Source of the DNA: JBOGCH01 sp051656645
GTDB lineage: Bacteria > Bacteroidota > Bacteroidia > Bacteroidales > Marinifilaceae
DNA: 64,000 nucleotides
Reading direction: 5' to 3'
Assembly: GCA_051656645.1 (NCBI GenBank)
Contig: JBOGCH010000026.1
Span: 1-64,000, forward strand
The notes below the pieces were generated by a model. The model saw nothing but the letters and a program-made list of their open reading frames with translations. It was not told the DNA's origin and ran no database searches. Made by a program: the position numbers and the translations under genes. Positions 63,490 to 64,000 of the stretch are shown in pieces (within the stretch, counting starts at the first letter, position 1; each line of letters opens with the position of its first letter).

Positions 63490-64000
63490 TTATTTAAAGA
63501 AAAGATAAGCCATTCCTATTGCCGCTATAATGCCGGCAGCATCGGCAATCAGTCCACATGAAACTGCATAACGAGTACGTCTTATATTTACCGCGCCAAA
63601 ATATACTGCAATGATATATAATGTTGTATCCGTAACCCCCTGCACTGACGATGCTAAACGCCCGGCAAATGAGTCCGCTCCATGCTGATTCATTGTGTCT
63701 ATCATAAGTCCGCGCGCCCCACTTCCGCTTAACGGTTTCATTAACGCCGTTGGTAAGGCGTCCACAAAATCCGTATTAGCCCCAAAAGCACTCACCACAT
63801 ATCTTACGCCATTCATCAATAAATCCATCGCTCCCGAAGCTCTAAACACCCCAACAGCAACAAGAATTGCTATTAAATATGGAATAATTTTAATTGCAAC
63901 GGAGAAACCGTCCTTAGCACCCTCAATGAAGGCCTCGTATACATTTATTTTATTATAAAAAGCCATCCCAATAAATCCCACCATAATGGAAAATAACAGC
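63490..64000 (-). CDS. Nucleoside-recognition / spore-maturation-like membrane protein, 5' end outside window
   Basis: The visible C-terminal 170 residues contain the nucleoside-recognition (Gate) domain signature (GAKDGFSVAIKIIPYLIAILVAVGVFRASG, then PLSGSGARGLMIDTM). It resembles SpmB. The frame stays open up to the window edge upstream of the first ATG (63984), and Bacteroidota homologues are SpmA-SpmB fusions of about 400 residues, so this is most likely the C-terminal part of a longer gene. Function outside spore formers is unknown. Confidence 0.8.
   Translation of the reverse strand, partial: LLFSIMVGFIGMAFYNKINVYEAFIEGAKDGFSVAIKIIPYLIAILVAVGVFRASGAMDLLMNGVRYVVSAFGANTDFVDALPTALMKPLSGSGARGLMIDTMNQHGADSFAGRLASSVQGVTDTTLYIIAVYFGAVNIRRTRYAVSCGLIADAAGIIAAIGMAYLFFK

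Overview
The window looks like a chromosomal segment of an anaerobic, AT-rich Bacteroidales species. Supporting signs are many upstream sequences fitting the Bacteroidetes sigma promoter (TTTG or TTG, 19-21 bp, TAnnTTTG), poor Shine-Dalgarno sequences, Bacteroidota-type lipoproteins (fimbrillin-like, six-bladed propeller, GH20, peptidylprolyl isomerase), an HU-CCDC81-type protein, and genes for lipid A synthesis and amino-acid fermentation. No rRNA, CRISPR array or complete insertion sequence is visible.

Layout. 1-376: non-coding with decaying 11-bp repeats. 377-5232: a secreted protein, an aminotransferase and a complete four-subunit 2-oxoacid:ferredoxin oxidoreductase operon. 5304-9133: pyrF, prfA, an epimerase, OsmC and YraN on the minus strand. 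9286-16257: a GT5-only glycogen-synthase-like protein, glycerate kinase, a GT2/cyclophilin/ferritin-like operon, a DUF169-type protein, a macrodomain-like protein and nitronate monooxygenase. 16258-16817: a gene-free stretch with a long hairpin built of 11-bp units. 16818-28098: GNAT, EamA transporter, acyl-CoA carboxylase beta subunit with biotin carrier, an ABC-2 exporter, an esterase, FetAB, YeiH with its LysR regulator, and a solitary RND adaptor. 28174-35966: lpxB, phoH, purC, a PepSY-like protein, a GH20 homologue that has lost its catalytic residues, a CDF transporter and an HU-CCDC81 membrane protein. 35967-36723: another gene-free stretch with 11-bp units. 36724-40375: etfBA and an acyl-CoA dehydrogenase. 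40495-44422: three fimbrillin-clan lipoproteins.

44516-50706 is best read as a roughly 6-kb genomic island in the 3' end of tRNA-Ser(UGA). The intact tRNA lies at the left, a truncated tyrosine recombinase follows, and an exact 17-bp copy of the tRNA 3' end plus a second terminator lies at the right. The cargo is redox-related: a membrane flavoprotein/iron-sulfur protein with a covalent-flavin motif, an N-terminally anchored Old Yellow Enzyme, an HxlR regulator with an inverted-repeat operator, an SDR, a membrane-anchored ricin-like lectin and an AraC regulator.

51297-58738 encodes two dissimilar RND permeases with one adaptor and no outer-membrane channel. 58829-62050 holds two near-identical six-bladed propeller lipoproteins and the decayed remains of a third. 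tRNA-Trp, mnmA and a 5'-truncated nucleoside-recognition/spore-maturation-like gene close the window.

Metabolically, the aminotransferase, VOR/KOR, ETF, acyl-CoA dehydrogenase and biotin-dependent carboxylase point to fermentation of amino acids and organic acids through CoA thioesters (inference from gene content). The most unusual structural signal is the recurrence, at three separate intergenic loci, of exactly 11-bp-phased tandem units whose sequence differs at each locus; two of the three also carry inverted copies.
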